Of a DNA stretch of 60,000 bases, positions 53,701 through 60,000 are shown in pieces (the stretch's first letter is position 1; each line of letters opens with the position of its first letter). The notes beneath the pieces were generated by a model. It saw only the letters and a list, made by a program, of their open reading frames with translations. It searched no databases and was not told the origin of the DNA. The stretch lies in the NCBI RefSeq assembly GCF_032854445.1, contig NC_088301.1, positions 3,784,001 to 3,844,000 of the forward strand. Direction: 5' to 3'. A program made the position numbers and the translations under genes. The stretch comes from Liolophura sinensis. Taxonomy: Eukaryota; Mollusca; Polyplacophora; Chitonida; Chitonidae.

Positions 53701-56700
53701 CAACTATCTTTGTCTTCATTTAAAATCAAAAAGGTAGAGAGTGAATTCCTTTTCTCCTGATACACACCATGTCAGAATCCTGAGCCGCCTTATTGAACAT
53801 ATCTTGAACCTGAAGCACTTGAGGGAGAAGTCTTTTGACAGTGTATGGATACCTGTTGGAAGAAAATAAAAACGTCATCTGACAGTGTATGGATATCTGG
53901 TTGAAGAAAATACAGACGTCTTTTGACAGTGTATGGATACCTGTTGGAAGAAAATACAGACGTCTTTTGACAGTGTATGGATACCTGTAGGAAGAAAATA
54001 CAGACGTCTTTTGACAGTGTATGGATACCGTAGGAAGAAAATACAGACGTCTTTTGACAGTGTATGGATACCTGTAGGAAGAAAATACAGACGTCTTTTG
54101 ACAGTGTATGGATACCTGTAGGAAGAAAATACAGATGTCATTTGACAGTGTATGGATATGTGAACTCCACATATCATGGCAAGATATCTATGTGAAGAAA
54201 ATACAGAAGTCTATTGACATAGTCTGGATATACATATGAAGGAATGATAAAGGTTTAATTCTATGTCATGGCAAGATGTATGGATGAAAAAAATACAGTC
54301 GTTTCCATGGTGTATGGATATCTACATGAAGAATACACAGACGTCTAAAAGCAACACACGAATGTGTATAAAGAAAACACAGTCTCTTGACACTGTTTAT
54401 GGATTTATTACATTTATTGGATTGTTGGTTGTGGCGAAGAATTTGTCACTTATGTGATGGCAGGACAATGTATGAACATGTGAATGAAGAAATCACCCAT
54501 GTCTCTTAACAGTGTCTGGATATCCACATAAACAAACCACATAAGTCATGTGAGAAACACTAGACAGAGCAGCAGTTTTGAGAAGTACAAGACAGGGCAG
54601 CGGTTTTGAGAAGCACTAGACAGAGCAGCAGTTTTATGCCTAGCCCTGTAAATATTTATGTTATGAAACAAACAGCAATCACTTGATGTATCCAAGAATG
54701 CTTAAGGTTTTACTTCATACTTAACAATTTTTCAGTCATATGACAACAAGGAGTCATTAGGCGTCTGTACATATACTTTCTCTTCTTGTGGGAGGCTGAG
54801 TCCATGCCGCCAATGTGTTGTAACCACTGAAGTATCATGCTGAAGCCACCAGACATGACACCCCAGCCAGTCACATTACACAGACACCAGGCCAATCAGT
54901 TTTAAAGTCTTTGATGTGAACAGACCCAGGTTTGACCCCAGTCTACTGACTTTGAGGAATCATTTGACCATGGAAGTCGGTATTCAGATGACTAATCATG
55001 TGAGTATTCAATCATTTAAACAGTTGTCCAGCTTTCCACAATATTTGATCATTCTGTTTCAGAAGACTGTTCACGTACATGCATGCTAAATGACCTCAAA
55101 CTTCACCCAAAAAAGTGCATTTTTAGAGGCATATAAATGTCCAAAAATACTATTTTTGATGCTGAAACTTACAGCAGAATATCATCCCATATTGCTAGCA
55201 AACCTCAAAACAACTTTCTAAAATCAACAGAACTCTCAGAATCAGGAAAAAATGGGCAAGTTTATCATGGAGGAAATTTATGGCCATCTAAGCTACATGG
55301 AAAAACATAGAAAACAACAAACCTGTGTGTGTCTGGGTGTGAAAACACGCTGACTAGTGTGTCTATAGTCGTGTCAAACAGCTGTTCATTGCCAATTGTC
55401 TGGAACACCTGGTGTATGATCTGCTCGCCCTCCATGATGGGGATACCAAACTCCACCCAGCTGGCGAAGCACCGCAGCCCCTGCTCATACACCCCTGCTG
55501 GTGACGAAGGGGTCAGGATGCTCTGTAACAGTGGCAGCACTGCCATGGGGGGACAACTCTTATTGTCTGATAACCTCATGTCAAACATATTTCACAACCA
55601 ACAGGTTTATGTGTGCAGGATTCAGGCTCAAAAGAATTTTTCTCCTGCACAGATTAATGGGTGGATGAAACTAGAGTGTGTGGAACAATCACTGACCTTC
55701 GGTAACTGACGGTGGTCATTTTCAATTGTGGAGGAAACTACACGGTGCATTTAGTAAACCACTGACAATTTGCAAGCAACTGACAAACTTTCTCCCATGC
55801 GATGCACAAATTTTCTCCCACAACACAAGGTTAGTCCAGATTTCAGTTGAAGATACATGATCAGATTTTACAAGAATGTTTCTGAACAGATTTCTCATTG
55901 TTCACCCATGCCTACAAGTGATGAAACTACAAACCATGTTTTAAGGCTTTTTCCAGTTCAAATCGGAGAATACCACGTCTGTGATGAGTAAGGTTTAATG
56001 TGATGAACTGAAACATAACAAAAAAAAAGAAAGAAAAAACTATTTTATGTATGGTTATCTGAATATGTGCCTCTTGTACTTACACAAATCATAAACTGCA
56101 CTGTGGATGGCAGAAATTAACTCAATACTGTTAAACTATTAATTACATTGACTTAACAATTTAAATGATTTTAAAGACAAAATCCCCTGAGAGATCAATA
56201 CTTAGAGTTGTGCAGGCATCTGTGAAAACATTTTACAACAGTGTGTTTCATGGCCAGGAATCTAGATGTGACGTGGAGTGGATCTATGTCACTCTGCATG
56301 AACATTTAATACTAGAGTCTTTGGCTGATCTTACTCAGCCTTGTTTGGCTTCTAACAGTTGTATGTGTAGAGTCTGGGCCTTGTGTAGAGTCTGGGCCTT
56401 CTGCATGAACATTTAATACTAGAGTCTTTGGCTGATCTTACTCAGCCTTGTTTGGCTTCTAACAGTTGTATGTGTAGAGTCTGGGCCTTGTGTAGAGTCT
56501 GGGCCTTCTGCATTAACATTTAATACTAGAGTCTTTGGCTGATCTTACTCAGCCTTGTGTGGCTTCTAACAGTTGTATGTGTAAAGTCTGGGCCTTGTGT
56601 AGAGTCTGGGCCTTCTGCATTAACATTTAATACTAGAGTCTTTGGCTGATCTTACTCAGCCTTGTGTGGCTTCTAACAGTTGTATGTGTAGAGTCTGGAG

Positions 56701-58749
56701 CTTGTGTAGAGTCTGGGCCTTCTGCATGAACATTTGATACTAGAGTCTTTGGCTGATCTTACTCAGCCTTGTGTGGCTTCTAACAGTTGTATGTGTAGAG
56801 TCTGGGCCTTGTGTAGAGTCTGGGCCTTCTGCATTAACATTTAATACTGGAGTCTTTGGCTGATCTTACTCAGCCTTGTGTGGCTTCTAACAGTTGTATG
56901 TGTAGAGTCTGGGCCTTGTGTAGAGTCTGGGCCTTCTGCATTAACATTTAATACTAGAGTCTTTGGCTGATCTTACTCAGCCTTGTGTGGCTTCTAACAG
57001 TTGTATGTGTAGAGTCTGGGCCTTCTGCATTAACATTTAATACTAGGGTCTTTGGCTGATCTTACTCAGCCTTGTGTGGCTTCTAACATTTGTATGTGTA
57101 AAGTCTGGGCCTTGTGTAGAGTCTGGGCCTTCTGCATGAACATTTAATACTAGGGTCTTTGGCTAATCTTACTCAGCCTTGTGTGGCTTCTAACATTTGT
57201 ATGTGTAAAGTCTGGGCCTTGTGTAGAGTCTGGGCCTTCTGCATTAACATTTAATACTAGGGTCTTTGGCTGATCTTACTCAGCCTTGTTTGGCTTCTAA
57301 CAGTTGTATGTGTAGAGTCTGGGCCTTGTGTAGAGTCTGGGCCTTCTGCATGAACATTTAATACTAGGGTCTTTGGCTGATCTTACTCAGCCTTGTGTGG
57401 CTTCTAACATTTGTATGTGTAGAGTCTGGGCCTTGTGTAGAGTCTGGGCCTTCTGCATTAACATTTAATACTAGAGTCTTTGGCTGATCTTACTCAGCCT
57501 TGTGTGGCTTCTAACAGTTGTATGTGTAAAGTCTGGGCCTTGTGTAGAGTCTGGGCCTTCTGCATTAACATTTAATACTAGAGTCTTTGGCTGATCTTAC
57601 TCAGCCTTGTGTGGCTTCTAACAGTTGTATGTGTAGAGTCTAGGCCTTCTGCATTAACATTTAATACTAGGGTCTTTGGCTGATCTTACTCAGCCTTGTG
57701 TGGCTTCTAACAGTTGTATGTGTAAAGTCTGGGCCTTGTGTAGAGTCTGGGCCTTCTGCATGAACATTTAATACTAGGGTCTTTGGCTGATCTTACTCAG
57801 CCTTGTTTGGCTTCTAACAGTTGTATGTGTAGAGTCTGGGCCTTGTGTAGAGTCTGGGCCTTCTGCATGAACATTTAATACTAGGGTCTTTGGCTGATCT
57901 TACTCAGCCTTGTGTGGCTTCTAACATTTGTATGTGTAAAGTCTGGGCCTTGTGTAGGGTCTGGGCCTTCTGCATGAACATTTAATACTAGGGTCTTTGG
58001 CTGATCTTACTCAGCCTTGTGTGGCTTCTAACAGTTGTATGTGTAGAGTCTGGGCCTTCTGCATTAACATTTAATACTAGGGTCTTTGGCTGATCTTACT
58101 CAGCCTTGTGTGGCTTCTAACATTTGTATGTGTAAAGTCTGGGCCTTGTGTAGAGTCTGGGCCTTCTGCATGAACATTTAATACTAGGGTCTTTGGCTGA
58201 TCTTACTCAGCCTAGTGTGGCTTCTAACAGTTGTATGTGTAAAGTCTGGGCCTTGTGTAGAGTCTGGGCCTTCTGCATTAACATTTAATACTAGAGTCTT
58301 TGGCTGATCTTACTCAGCCTTGTTTGGCTTCTAACAGTTGTATGTGTAGAGTCTGGGCCTTGTGTAGAGTCTGGGCCTTCTGCATGAACATTTAATACTA
58401 GGGTCTTTGGCTGATCTTACTCAGCCTTGTTTGGCTTCTAACAGTTGTATGTGTAGAGTCTGGGCCTTGTGTAGAGTCTGGGCCTTCTGCATGAACATTT
58501 AATACTAGGGTCTTTGGCTGATCTTACTCAGCCTTGTGTGGCTTCTAACATTTGTATGTGTTCAGTCTGGGCCTTGTGTAGGGTCTGGGCCTTCTGCATG
58601 AACATTTAATACTAGAGTCTTTGGCTAATCTTACTCAGCCTTGAGTGGTTTCTAACAATTGTATGTGTAGAGTCTGGGCCTTGTGAAAAACTAACCTCTT
58701 CAGGTACAACTGTTAGCAGGTCCAGTAACACTGTAGCCTTCTGTACTGA
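29618..58749 (-). CDS. IPO13: IPO13: importin-13 (23 exons, N-terminal exons off window)
   Basis: Importin-13 is a beta-karyopherin built of HEAT repeats. It binds RanGTP and carries cargo both ways through nuclear pores; known cargoes in other animals are MAGOH-Y14 and UBC9 for import and eIF1A for export. Twenty-three minus-strand exons sum to 2481 nt (826 codons plus stop), every junction has GT-AG ends, and all phases agree. Matches to the animal protein run in order: LLDLLTVVPEE, HRRGILR, CFASWVEFGIP, CHGICRLVVSVAENHS, APGHYPVEE...LTFTFWYILQ, DEKEQFRCYR, RIPFNNVKL, FGEWLSYHP, LQQICPLL, TLMEDFAPI, KTLTLFQSG, TVKAACCFL, CIGGSSPRGVMDHMADVL, VNKRRVREAVTEF and the C-terminus FLARGLMGTEY. The human protein is about 960 residues, so roughly 150 N-terminal residues (Ran-binding region) lie right of the window. 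Transportin-3 is the nearest alternative but fits less well, especially at the C-terminus. Introns are unusually rich in minisatellites, several copied from splice junctions. Confidence 0.95.
30099..30280 (-). CDS. IPO13: IPO13 window exon 22
   Basis: 182 nt, CIGGSSPRGVMDHMADVLLS through FIKNIM(R). Acceptor TTTGTTTACAG, donor ATGAG|GTGAGT, phase 2. The acceptor and first ~57 coding bases recur about 24 times upstream in an 81-bp array. The proximal copy is chosen because only it continues into the conserved KWLEVMVDKEGYPSIRL segment. Confidence 0.92.
30240..32258. repeat. 81-bp minisatellite carrying IPO13 exon 22 acceptor
   Basis: About 25 units. On the minus strand each has GTACTGTTTGTTTACAG, then TGTATAGGAGG and the exon 22 start up to the GTGTGTCACTG region. 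81 is a multiple of three and the array has no stop in two or more frames, giving a spurious 739-codon ORF joined to the real exon. Confidence 0.97.
32387..32476 (-). CDS. IPO13: IPO13 window exon 21
   Basis: 90 nt, GEFMMAGSSSPEIHEVTLSN through LIDQLLR. Acceptor CGTTCAAG, donor AGG|GTAATT, phase 0. The weakest match among the exons, but frame and position fit. Confidence 0.8.
32816..32874 (-). CDS. IPO13: IPO13 window exon 20
   Basis: 59 nt, (G)IVGMALPESHTVKAACCFL, matching family LALKFPEAPTVKASCGFF. Acceptor ATATTGCAG, donor TTG|GTATGA. Confidence 0.88.
33480..36660. repeat. about 100-bp minisatellite in IPO13 intron
   Basis: About 31 units with core CTCACCAGAGCATACTGAAA, GGCTGGCTAACACACATGGC and AGTCACCACAGCATACTAAG. 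Point variants (CACA/CACC, GCGGG/GTGGG/GCTGG, a missing CA in some CACCAAGC units) recur in a patterned order, indicating multi-unit duplications. Confidence 0.96.
36875..36941 (-). CDS. IPO13: IPO13 window exon 19
   Basis: 67 nt, MTKKCRHLVTKETCSLEGLF then QA. Acceptor TTTTTTTAG, donor GCAG|GTAAGG, phase 1. Confidence 0.87.
37204..37350 (+). mobile_element. SINE family-1 3' fragment
   Basis: CCACCATAATGCTGGCCATC, GTATAAGTGAAATATTCTTG and an ACAAATAAATAAATAAATG tail. The head is lost. Confidence 0.88.
37576..37628 (-). CDS. IPO13: IPO13 window exon 18
   Basis: 53 nt, (G)IQEHTDVVEQFMGFLAQ. Acceptor GTACTTACAG, donor CAG|GTACTT, phase 0. Confidence 0.88.
37737..38001 (-). mobile_element. SINE family-1, full length with 13-bp target-site duplication
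   Basis: Tail TTATTTATTTTATTTTTGAT, full 3' core, body, B box and A box ending GAGCCACGGAGGCCC. Flanked by CAACACTGGTTTA at 37724-37736 and 38002-38014. This is the best-preserved copy and fixes the element at about 265 bp. Confidence 0.96.
38205..38345 (-). mobile_element. SINE family-1 fragment
   Basis: Diverged tail TTTATTTATCTGAATGGTGA and 3' core, then a deletion to CTAACCCTCTCACCTTGGAGGC, a remnant of the head. Confidence 0.8.
38384..38681. repeat. segmental duplication copy A (with SINE fragment)
   Basis: About 300 bp nearly identical to 39696-39977: CAAGGTTTAGAC, CTTTTGTTCTTTCTGACATC, the SINE 3' part (38520-38632) and ATTTCTGTAAAAACATGTCA. It ends 5 bp from the exon 17 donor. Confidence 0.93.
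38687..38789 (-). CDS. IPO13: IPO13 window exon 17
   Basis: 103 nt, LIVLFSTEKEMENTTKGLFS through LFQSGA. Acceptor GTTATTTCAG, donor GCAG|GTAACT, phase 1. Confidence 0.92.
38990..39127 (-). CDS. IPO13: IPO13 window exon 16
   Basis: 138 nt, AVCELFKRALRTLMEDFAPI through LDISKQ. Acceptor ACTTTGCAG, donor CAG|GTCAGC. The intron on its 5' side (over 5 kb) is almost wholly repeat arrays. Confidence 0.94.
39696..39980. repeat. segmental duplication copy B (with SINE fragment)
   Basis: Second copy, in the intron upstream of exon 16. It includes the same truncated SINE (39820-39930, minus orientation), so the block was duplicated after SINE insertion. Confidence 0.93.
40080..41060. repeat. 36-bp minisatellite
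   Basis: About 27 copies of a unit with core TGATGGGATCAGTGACTAGT, ATCCAGGCATGGGAAT. The unit length is a multiple of three. A run of near-identical CATTGCAATTGATGGG variants near 40860-40990 marks recent expansion. Confidence 0.95.
41060..43640. repeat. 40-bp minisatellite with higher-order structure
   Basis: About 64 copies of a unit with core GTCAGGAGAATGGGGCTGCA, CAGGCTCAGGGSACATCAGC. GGAC/GCAC variants alternate in patterns, and rare variants (ATGAGAATAGGG near 41881 and 42728; AAAATWTGGGG near 42485, 42567, 42891 and 42970) recur together, showing duplication of multi-unit blocks. Confidence 0.96.
43680..44390. repeat. 65-bp minisatellite carrying IPO13 exon 15 donor
   Basis: About 11 units. 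On the minus strand each has GTGTGATTGAG|GTGAGTTGACTGC, identical to the real exon 15 end and donor, plus about 50 bp of intron. Confidence 0.95.
44382..44462 (-). CDS. IPO13: IPO13 window exon 15
   Basis: 81 nt, VFVILQQICPLLHTIIEKWI then NDAGVIE. Acceptor TTTTTACAG, donor GAG|GTGAGT. The last bases and donor are the founder of the 65-bp array. Confidence 0.92.
45279..45428 (-). CDS. IPO13: IPO13 window exon 14
   Basis: 150 nt, PSATSKAGILLKLNMLSWLF through SNDPKP, with an acidic EDEEGEQ linker at the position of the family acidic loop. Acceptor TTTCTCTTCAG, donor CCT|GTAAGT. Confidence 0.92.
46063..46197 (-). CDS. IPO13: IPO13 window exon 13
   Basis: 135 nt, SRENVRIMSSVGQVLSVMPF through LEQYSKEV. 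Acceptor TGTTGCAG, donor GTG|GTGAGT. Two decayed copies of its 5' end and acceptor lie upstream. Confidence 0.9.
46166..46400. repeat. three copies of the IPO13 exon 13 acceptor junction
   Basis: GGACATGATACGGACGTTTT (plus strand) begins at 46171 (exon), 46254 and, with two changes, at 46346. Each is followed by the exon start, acceptor and TTCTTGGTTATGT-type intron sequence. Spacings are 83 and 92 bp. Confidence 0.88.
46505..46980. repeat. 43-bp minisatellite in IPO13 intron
   Basis: Eleven highly similar copies of a unit with core TTCCGAAATTCTCTCTCCAC, TATTACACAAAGAAAGGCAC. Low divergence suggests recent expansion. Confidence 0.95.
47468..47494 (-). CDS. IPO13: IPO13 window exon 12 (27-nt microexon)
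   Basis: VALESNTLK. Acceptor CTTTACAG, donor AAG|GTATGC, phase 0 both ends. It is supported because it fills exactly the expected gap between exons 11 and 13 (family segment QDVLMKQIHKT), though a product skipping it would also stay in frame. Confidence 0.75.
47887..48068 (-). CDS. IPO13: IPO13 window exon 11
   Basis: 182 nt, (G)SFGEWLSYHPNCLGCVIPLL through HQILSSCK. Acceptor GATGTTACAG, donor AAG|GTGAGG, phase 0. Confidence 0.93.
48299..49480. repeat. 76-bp minisatellite made of IPO13 exon 10 end and donor
   Basis: About 15 units; the rightmost is the real exon 10 end. Each unit encodes versions of IPFNNVKLISTALYMIG followed by GTGAGGTTGTTAAACATG on the minus strand. A family-2 fragment (49289-49368) interrupts it. 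Confidence 0.95.
49289..49368 (+). mobile_element. family-2 SINE-like 3' fragment inside the 76-bp array
   Basis: AAGGATTCCTTCGTCGTCAT, GACTGAAAAATTGTTAAGTA and a CACTCACTCACTCACTCAC tail. Confidence 0.9.
49410..49557 (-). CDS. IPO13: IPO13 window exon 10
   Basis: 148 nt, MIEAVFFLFGSVAESIDQCE through LISTALYMI(G). Acceptor GTGTTTTAG, donor ATAG|GTGAGC, phase 1. Its last 65-70 bases and donor are the founder of the downstream 76-bp array. Confidence 0.93.
49989..50087 (-). CDS. IPO13: IPO13 window exon 9
   Basis: 99 nt, MYAFNILHEPLLGHMCNMLG through AQWQ. Acceptor GTTGTTGTAG, donor CAG|GTATGT, phase 0 both ends. Confidence 0.92.
50639..51345. repeat. 22-bp minisatellite of tandem IPO13 exon 8 donors
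   Basis: About 31 units, on the minus strand GACATAGGAGACACAATG|GTAA. The exon 8 end and its donor form the first unit. Shortened 18-bp units cluster around 50820-50990. Confidence 0.96.
51315..51364 (-). CDS. IPO13: IPO13 window exon 8
   Basis: 50 nt, DEKEQFRCYRQDIGDTM. Acceptor CTATTTCAG, donor ATG|GTAAGA. Its last 16 bases and donor seed the 22-bp array that fills the next 700 bp. Confidence 0.92.
51809..51947 (-). CDS. IPO13: IPO13 window exon 7
   Basis: 139 nt, DDIVALEQDKYRTVLAVLQP through EFDSWSA. Acceptor TTTCTAACAG, donor GCAG|GTCAGT, phase 1. Confidence 0.92.
52125..52375 (-). mobile_element. SINE family-1, near full length, diverged
   Basis: TTGATGTTTTATGCCATACTC through AAGAATATTTCACTTATAAA, body GAGAGGAAGCCAGCATGAGC and head remnant CTGGCATGCTAACCACCTTAG. 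The poly(ATTT) tail is lost. Confidence 0.88.
52512..52592 (-). CDS. IPO13: IPO13 window exon 6
   Basis: 81 nt, SITAAPGHYPVEEICSDLTF then TFWYILQ, a highly conserved IPO13 segment. Acceptor TTATTCCAG, donor CAG|GTGAGC. Confidence 0.94.
53304..53435 (-). CDS. IPO13: IPO13 window exon 5
   Basis: 132 nt, DTCHGICRLVVSVAENHSK through NLINLAL. Acceptor CATTTTAG, donor TTG|GTGAGA, phase 0 both ends. Confidence 0.93.
53768..53852 (-). CDS. IPO13: IPO13 window exon 4
   Basis: 85 nt, (R)YPYTVKRLLPQVLQVQDMF through DSDM. Acceptor TTCCAACAG, donor ATG|GTGTGT. The acceptor and first 22 coding bases are repeated tandemly upstream. Confidence 0.9.
53852..54175. repeat. 44-bp minisatellite carrying IPO13 exon 4 acceptor
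   Basis: Seven units. On the minus strand each has GTCTGTATTTTCTTCCWACAG followed by the first coding bases GTATCCATACACTGTCAAAA of exon 4. More diverged copies trail to about 54550. Confidence 0.95.
54550..54640. repeat. short tandem repeat
   Basis: Three imperfect 36-bp units containing GAGCAGCAGTTTTGAGAAG. Confidence 0.8.
54716..54905 (-). mobile_element. family-2 SINE-like repeat
   Basis: Starts ACTTAACAATTTTTCAGTCA, with GGAGTCATTAGGCGTCTGTA, CACTGAAGTATCATGCTG and CACCAGACATGACACCCC. It pairs with the copy at 5996-6215. Confidence 0.85.
55323..55566 (-). CDS. IPO13: IPO13 window exon 3
   Basis: 244 nt, from DNKSCPPMAVLPLLQ to SHPDTH. Contains GLRCFASWVEFGIP and EQLFDTTIDTLVSV HEAT helices. 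Acceptor TTATCAG, donor CACAG|GTTTGT, phase 2. The largest exon seen. Confidence 0.92.
55935..56007 (-). CDS. IPO13: IPO13 window exon 2
   Basis: 73 nt, starting FITLNLTHHRRGILRFELEK, aligned to the family FQTSRLPQYRKGLVR region. Acceptor GTTTCAG, donor CATG|GTTTGT, phase 1. Confidence 0.85.
56310..58690. repeat. 107-bp minisatellite in IPO13 intron
   Basis: About 22 units of 107 bp, with some about 88 bp lacking one TGTAGAGTCTGGGCCT subunit. Core GGCTGATCTTACTCAGCCTT, GGCTTCTAACAGTTGTATGT. It abuts the donor of window exon 1, but the coding sequence is not included in the unit. Confidence 0.96.
58696..58749 (-). CDS. IPO13: IPO13 window exon 1
   Basis: 54 nt, SVQKATVLLDLLTVVPEE. Acceptor TTCAATTACAG, donor GAG|GTTAGT, phase 0. 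The 107-bp array begins about 12 bp after its donor. Confidence 0.88.
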
Positions 58750-58759
58750 CTGTAATTGA

Positions 58760-59050
58760 AGAAAGAACAAACGTACAAATGTAATCCACAAGTTCATACA
58801 GTCATGGTTGGCAAAAACTTCCTGGCCTCATCATATGAAAACTTTTACATGCAGAAAAGATTATGGATGGTTACGGCCTGGGATAAAAAAAACAGGTGAA
58901 GCACAATATTATAATACAACACACAAAAAGGAATCCATTTTTGAATTTCACCTATAGTTTAGCACTTTTTTAGTGACACATTTTATTTGATTCTGACTTA
59001 TTCATCAATCTTTATACAGGGGGACTTTTTTTAATGAAATTTGATTAATT
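58760..59050. other. IPO13 intron, no feature seen
   Basis: AT-rich with no conserved exon. The next upstream IPO13 exon was searched for on the minus strand to the window end and not found. Confidence 0.5.
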
Positions 59051-59051
59051 A

Positions 59052-59636
59052 GTTTAAAGGTGGAGAAAACATAAAAATAACAAAGTATGTAGTGAATGAG
59101 TGCGAATAGTTATTCCTAAATGTGGTCTTCAATATTTTTTCTGATTTTTCCTGAAGGAGAAAAACATGCTTGAAAATAATTTTTGTATGGTGAGTATTTG
59201 GGACCACCTTTTGGTATTTATGGTCTTTGTTTAATAATAAATGAGGATGTTAACGCATGTTTAATAAATATTTTTGTACTAGAATTTGTTCTTTTCAGCT
59301 AACAAATGCATTAAACCTCAATTTGGATCATATTTATGTTTTTAATATGTTCATAAATATTATCATGATTTAGGTTAAATGCATATGTTTTGATATAAAC
59401 AACAAATTTGCATTCAAATAAATTTATTACACAAGCATCACATCCTTATTTAGAACATTATTATGCAACAATGATAAATACCAAAAGTTGGTCCCAAATA
59501 CCCACCATACAAAAATATTTTTTTTCTCTTGTAAAAAAATCCCAAAAAATTTTAAAGATCATATTTGCAAATAAGTTTTGACACACTATCATCTGATTTT
59601 GGCATCATTTTTATGTTTTCTTCTCCTTTAAGTATC
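59052..59636. mobile_element. long palindromic (foldback / MITE-like) element
   Basis: Left arm about 59052-59222 and right arm about 59472-59636 are inverted copies. TTAAAGGTGGAGAAAACATA pairs with TATGTTTTCTTCTCCTTTAA, and GTATGGTGAGTATTTGGGAC pairs with GTCCCAAATACCCACCATAC. The 250-bp centre is also weakly self-complementary (GAGGATGTTAACGCATG with AAGCATCACATCCTT). No ORF. Confidence 0.85.
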
Positions 59637-59639
59637 ATT

Positions 59640-60000
59640 TCAAAGCCTTTGTGTGCTTCTGAAATGCATTTTTACATACCGATCCTTAGGTGACATACAG
59701 CAAATGCATTTTAAGTGCGTGCCAGAAATGAAATTATAGTTTAATCTTCTCCATGATAGTTCATGCCAGCTGTTTCCTGTTTTCAGAATATGGGCCAAGC
59801 CCATATGATTTTTACTCAATATTAGAGGGTCCTGACATAGTAGAGAGGCCCCATTTACATAACAGATTTTGAATTTTATTTTATTTTTTGCTTTTTATGT
59901 TGCTTGTGTTGTCAGTGTTCTATCAATAATTGTTTGCAATGCACAAATTATTTTTTTTTAGAAAAAAAAAATCAACAGACTAAACAGCATTTCAATGATT
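59640..60000. other. IPO13 intron, no feature seen
   Basis: AT-rich sequence without exon-like or repeat structure. Confidence 0.4.

Noticed and set aside
29618-58749. Transportin-3 (TNPO3) identity
   Set aside because: TNPO3 is the closest paralogue, but the APGHYPVEE/LTFTFWYILQ segment and the VNKRRVREAVTEF C-terminus fit IPO13 better.

Overview
The window is animal nuclear DNA, most likely from a mollusc (probably a gastropod). The evidence is three intron-rich genes on the minus strand, no prokaryotic gene architecture, and many copies of two interspersed repeat families. One family is a tRNA-derived SINE with pol III A and B boxes and an (ATTT)n-type tail. The other has a 3' end reading TTAAGTACGAC followed by CACTCACTCACT. 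I recognise both as typical of molluscan genomes, but species was not determined.

Layout. (1) 0.4-5.1 kb holds five coding exons of EIF2S1 (eIF2-alpha), residues 1-224, with the 3' end cut off at the left edge. A possible 5' UTR exon lies near 7.44-7.52 kb, inside one arm of a large inverted repeat (7.30-7.98 kb). (2) 8.6-14.8 kb has no recognised gene: a degenerate array carrying X-box-like motifs, a long minisatellite (11.8-13.2 kb) and a TIR element. (3) 14.8-19.7 kb holds a probable secreted, Gln/Pro/Ser/Asn-rich protein with a C-terminal eight-cysteine exon. It resembles shell-matrix or other extracellular-matrix proteins in composition only. (4) 19.7-29.6 kb is gene-poor: SINE fragments, one MITE, one tandem array and the 3' flank of the next gene. 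(5) 29.6-58.75 kb holds 23 consecutive exons of IPO13 (importin-13), 826 codons plus stop, covering all but roughly the first 150 residues. All splice phases join cleanly. (6) 59.05-59.64 kb is a long palindromic element in an upstream IPO13 intron.

The most striking property is tandem repetition, covering roughly a third of the window. Much of it is not ordinary intronic minisatellite. At six IPO13 exons and one EIF2S1 exon the repeat unit is a copy of the exon-intron boundary itself, so the intron contains serial copies of a functional-looking splice donor or acceptor plus adjacent coding sequence. Donor-type arrays lie at 43.7-44.4, 48.3-49.4 and 50.6-51.3 kb and at 2.84-2.93 kb. Acceptor-type arrays lie at 30.3-32.3, 46.2-46.4 and 53.85-54.2 kb. 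The 81-bp acceptor array is a multiple of three and open throughout, so use of a distal acceptor would insert 27-residue repeats in frame into IPO13. I see no published description of this that I can cite. It is the observation here most worth following.

EIF2S1 (translation initiation) and IPO13 (a karyopherin whose known cargoes in other animals include eIF1A) are adjacent housekeeping genes. No operon-like or shared regulatory arrangement is visible.
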